Below are positions 63,774 to 64,000 of a stretch of 64,000 nt of DNA, piece after piece. The position numbers were made by a program, and so were the translations under genes. Source of the DNA: Candidatus Altimarinota bacterium (lineage in GTDB: Bacteria > Patescibacteriota > Gracilibacteria > BD1-5 > UBA2023); contig JABFSX010000003.1 of NCBI GenBank assembly GCA_013268835.1, positions 62,001-126,000 on the forward strand, given 5' to 3'. The first letter of the stretch is position 1. Every line of letters begins with the position of its first letter. Below the pieces are notes generated by a model. It was not told where the DNA came from and did not search any database. It saw only the letters and a program-made list of their open reading frames with translations.

Positions 63774-64000
63774 TTATTTTGCCTTAATAACTGAAGACCA
63801 ATGATCACGAAGTGTATCTATCATTTTTTTGAGTTCATCTGTATCAATATCCTTCATACGTTCATATTTTTCCTTCACTTCATCTATGATCTTCTCAAGA
63901 ACGGGTTCTGTCATATCTTTGACCTTATCAATTTTCTCCACAATTTCTCGCTCCATATTCATAGCCCACTCTTTTGCTTTAGGAGCATTTTCTTTACCAT
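63774..64000 (-). CDS. Charged helical protein, partial (5' end outside window)
   Basis: The reverse-strand frame is open to the window edge and ends with TAA at 63774. The visible part is highly charged and helical (NMEREIVEKIDKVKDMTEPVLEKIIDEVKEKYERMKDI), resembling YtxH-like or coiled-coil envelope proteins. No TGA in the visible part. The start is beyond 64000. Confidence 0.65.
   Translation of the reverse strand, partial: GKENAPKAKEWAMNMEREIVEKIDKVKDMTEPVLEKIIDEVKEKYERMKDIDTDELKKMIDTLRDHWSSVIKAK

Noticed and set aside
1-64000. Frequent in-frame TGA stops suggesting mass pseudogenisation or frameshift errors
   Set aside because: Reading through without frameshift restores full-length conserved proteins, and the TGAs fall on glycine positions; the UCA tRNA is present.
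1-64000. UGA as tryptophan (code 4) or selenocysteine
   Set aside because: UGG codes Trp normally, TGA sites align to Gly motifs (P-loops, GGD, HPDKGG), and there are far too many for Sec.
1-64000. CRISPR arrays, rRNA genes, intact insertion sequences
   Set aside because: No regularly spaced repeats, rRNA sequence or transposase with inverted repeats was seen.

Overview
This AT-rich window reads as chromosomal DNA of a Patescibacteria/CPR bacterium of the Gracilibacteria/Absconditabacteria (BD1-5/SR1) kind, which use genetic code 25 (UGA = glycine). Under the standard code most genes break at TGA. Reading TGA as Gly restores full-length proteins, and the TGAs fall at conserved glycines: the first Gly of the ComM and RarA P-loops, both glycines after HPDK in a J-domain protein, and the GGD motif of a PP2C phosphatase. 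The window also carries the matching decoder, a tRNA with anticodon UCA, a GCGGG-type acceptor stem and U73 (complement 54421-54499), all expected of tRNA-Gly. All coordinates below use TGA = Gly.

Layout. 1-5.0 kb: membrane proteins, aminopeptidase N and a ComF-type phosphoribosyltransferase. 5.1-8.8 kb: uvrA and a secreted protein. 9.1-15 kb: a UGA-rich Mrr-type restriction endonuclease, an unknown gene, trxB, and a comM-tsaB-PH-domain operon. 14.8-23.6 kb: a plus-strand block with a VirD4-like ATPase, a membrane PP2C phosphatase, a VirB4-like ATPase, a pilin-like protein and an RluA pseudouridine synthase. 23.7-25.6 kb: yidC-rnpA-rpmH. 25.6-33 kb: a large prepilin-like protein, a sigma-region-4/HARE regulator, an O-antigen ligase-like protein and fusA.

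33-35.8 kb: two tRNA-Leu genes, then a two-gene DUF262 + HEPN cassette bounded by a 22-bp direct repeat that starts at the tRNA-Leu(UAG) 3' end, a probable mobile defence island. 35.8-46 kb: NhaP-type antiporter, rarA, nusA, recF, a secreted Ig-like protein, and rpsT-infC-rpmI-rplT. 46-54 kb: PAP2 phosphatase, a penicillin-binding protein, a shortened PriA-like protein, yebC, a class III cyclase and an HxlR regulator. 54.4-56.3 kb: tRNA-Gly(UCA) divergent from elp3 with back-to-back promoters. 56.4-58.7 kb: four type IV pilin genes, two of them a perfect 533-bp tandem duplication. 58.7-64 kb: gatC, tRNA-Cys, a decayed region, a J-domain membrane protein, a lipoprotein and small exported proteins.

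Shine-Dalgarno sequences are not evident before most genes; starts often follow U/C-rich tracts. Promoters of the form TTGCNT-N15/16-TATAAT precede nusA and tRNA genes. No rRNA genes, CRISPR arrays or intact insertion sequences were seen.
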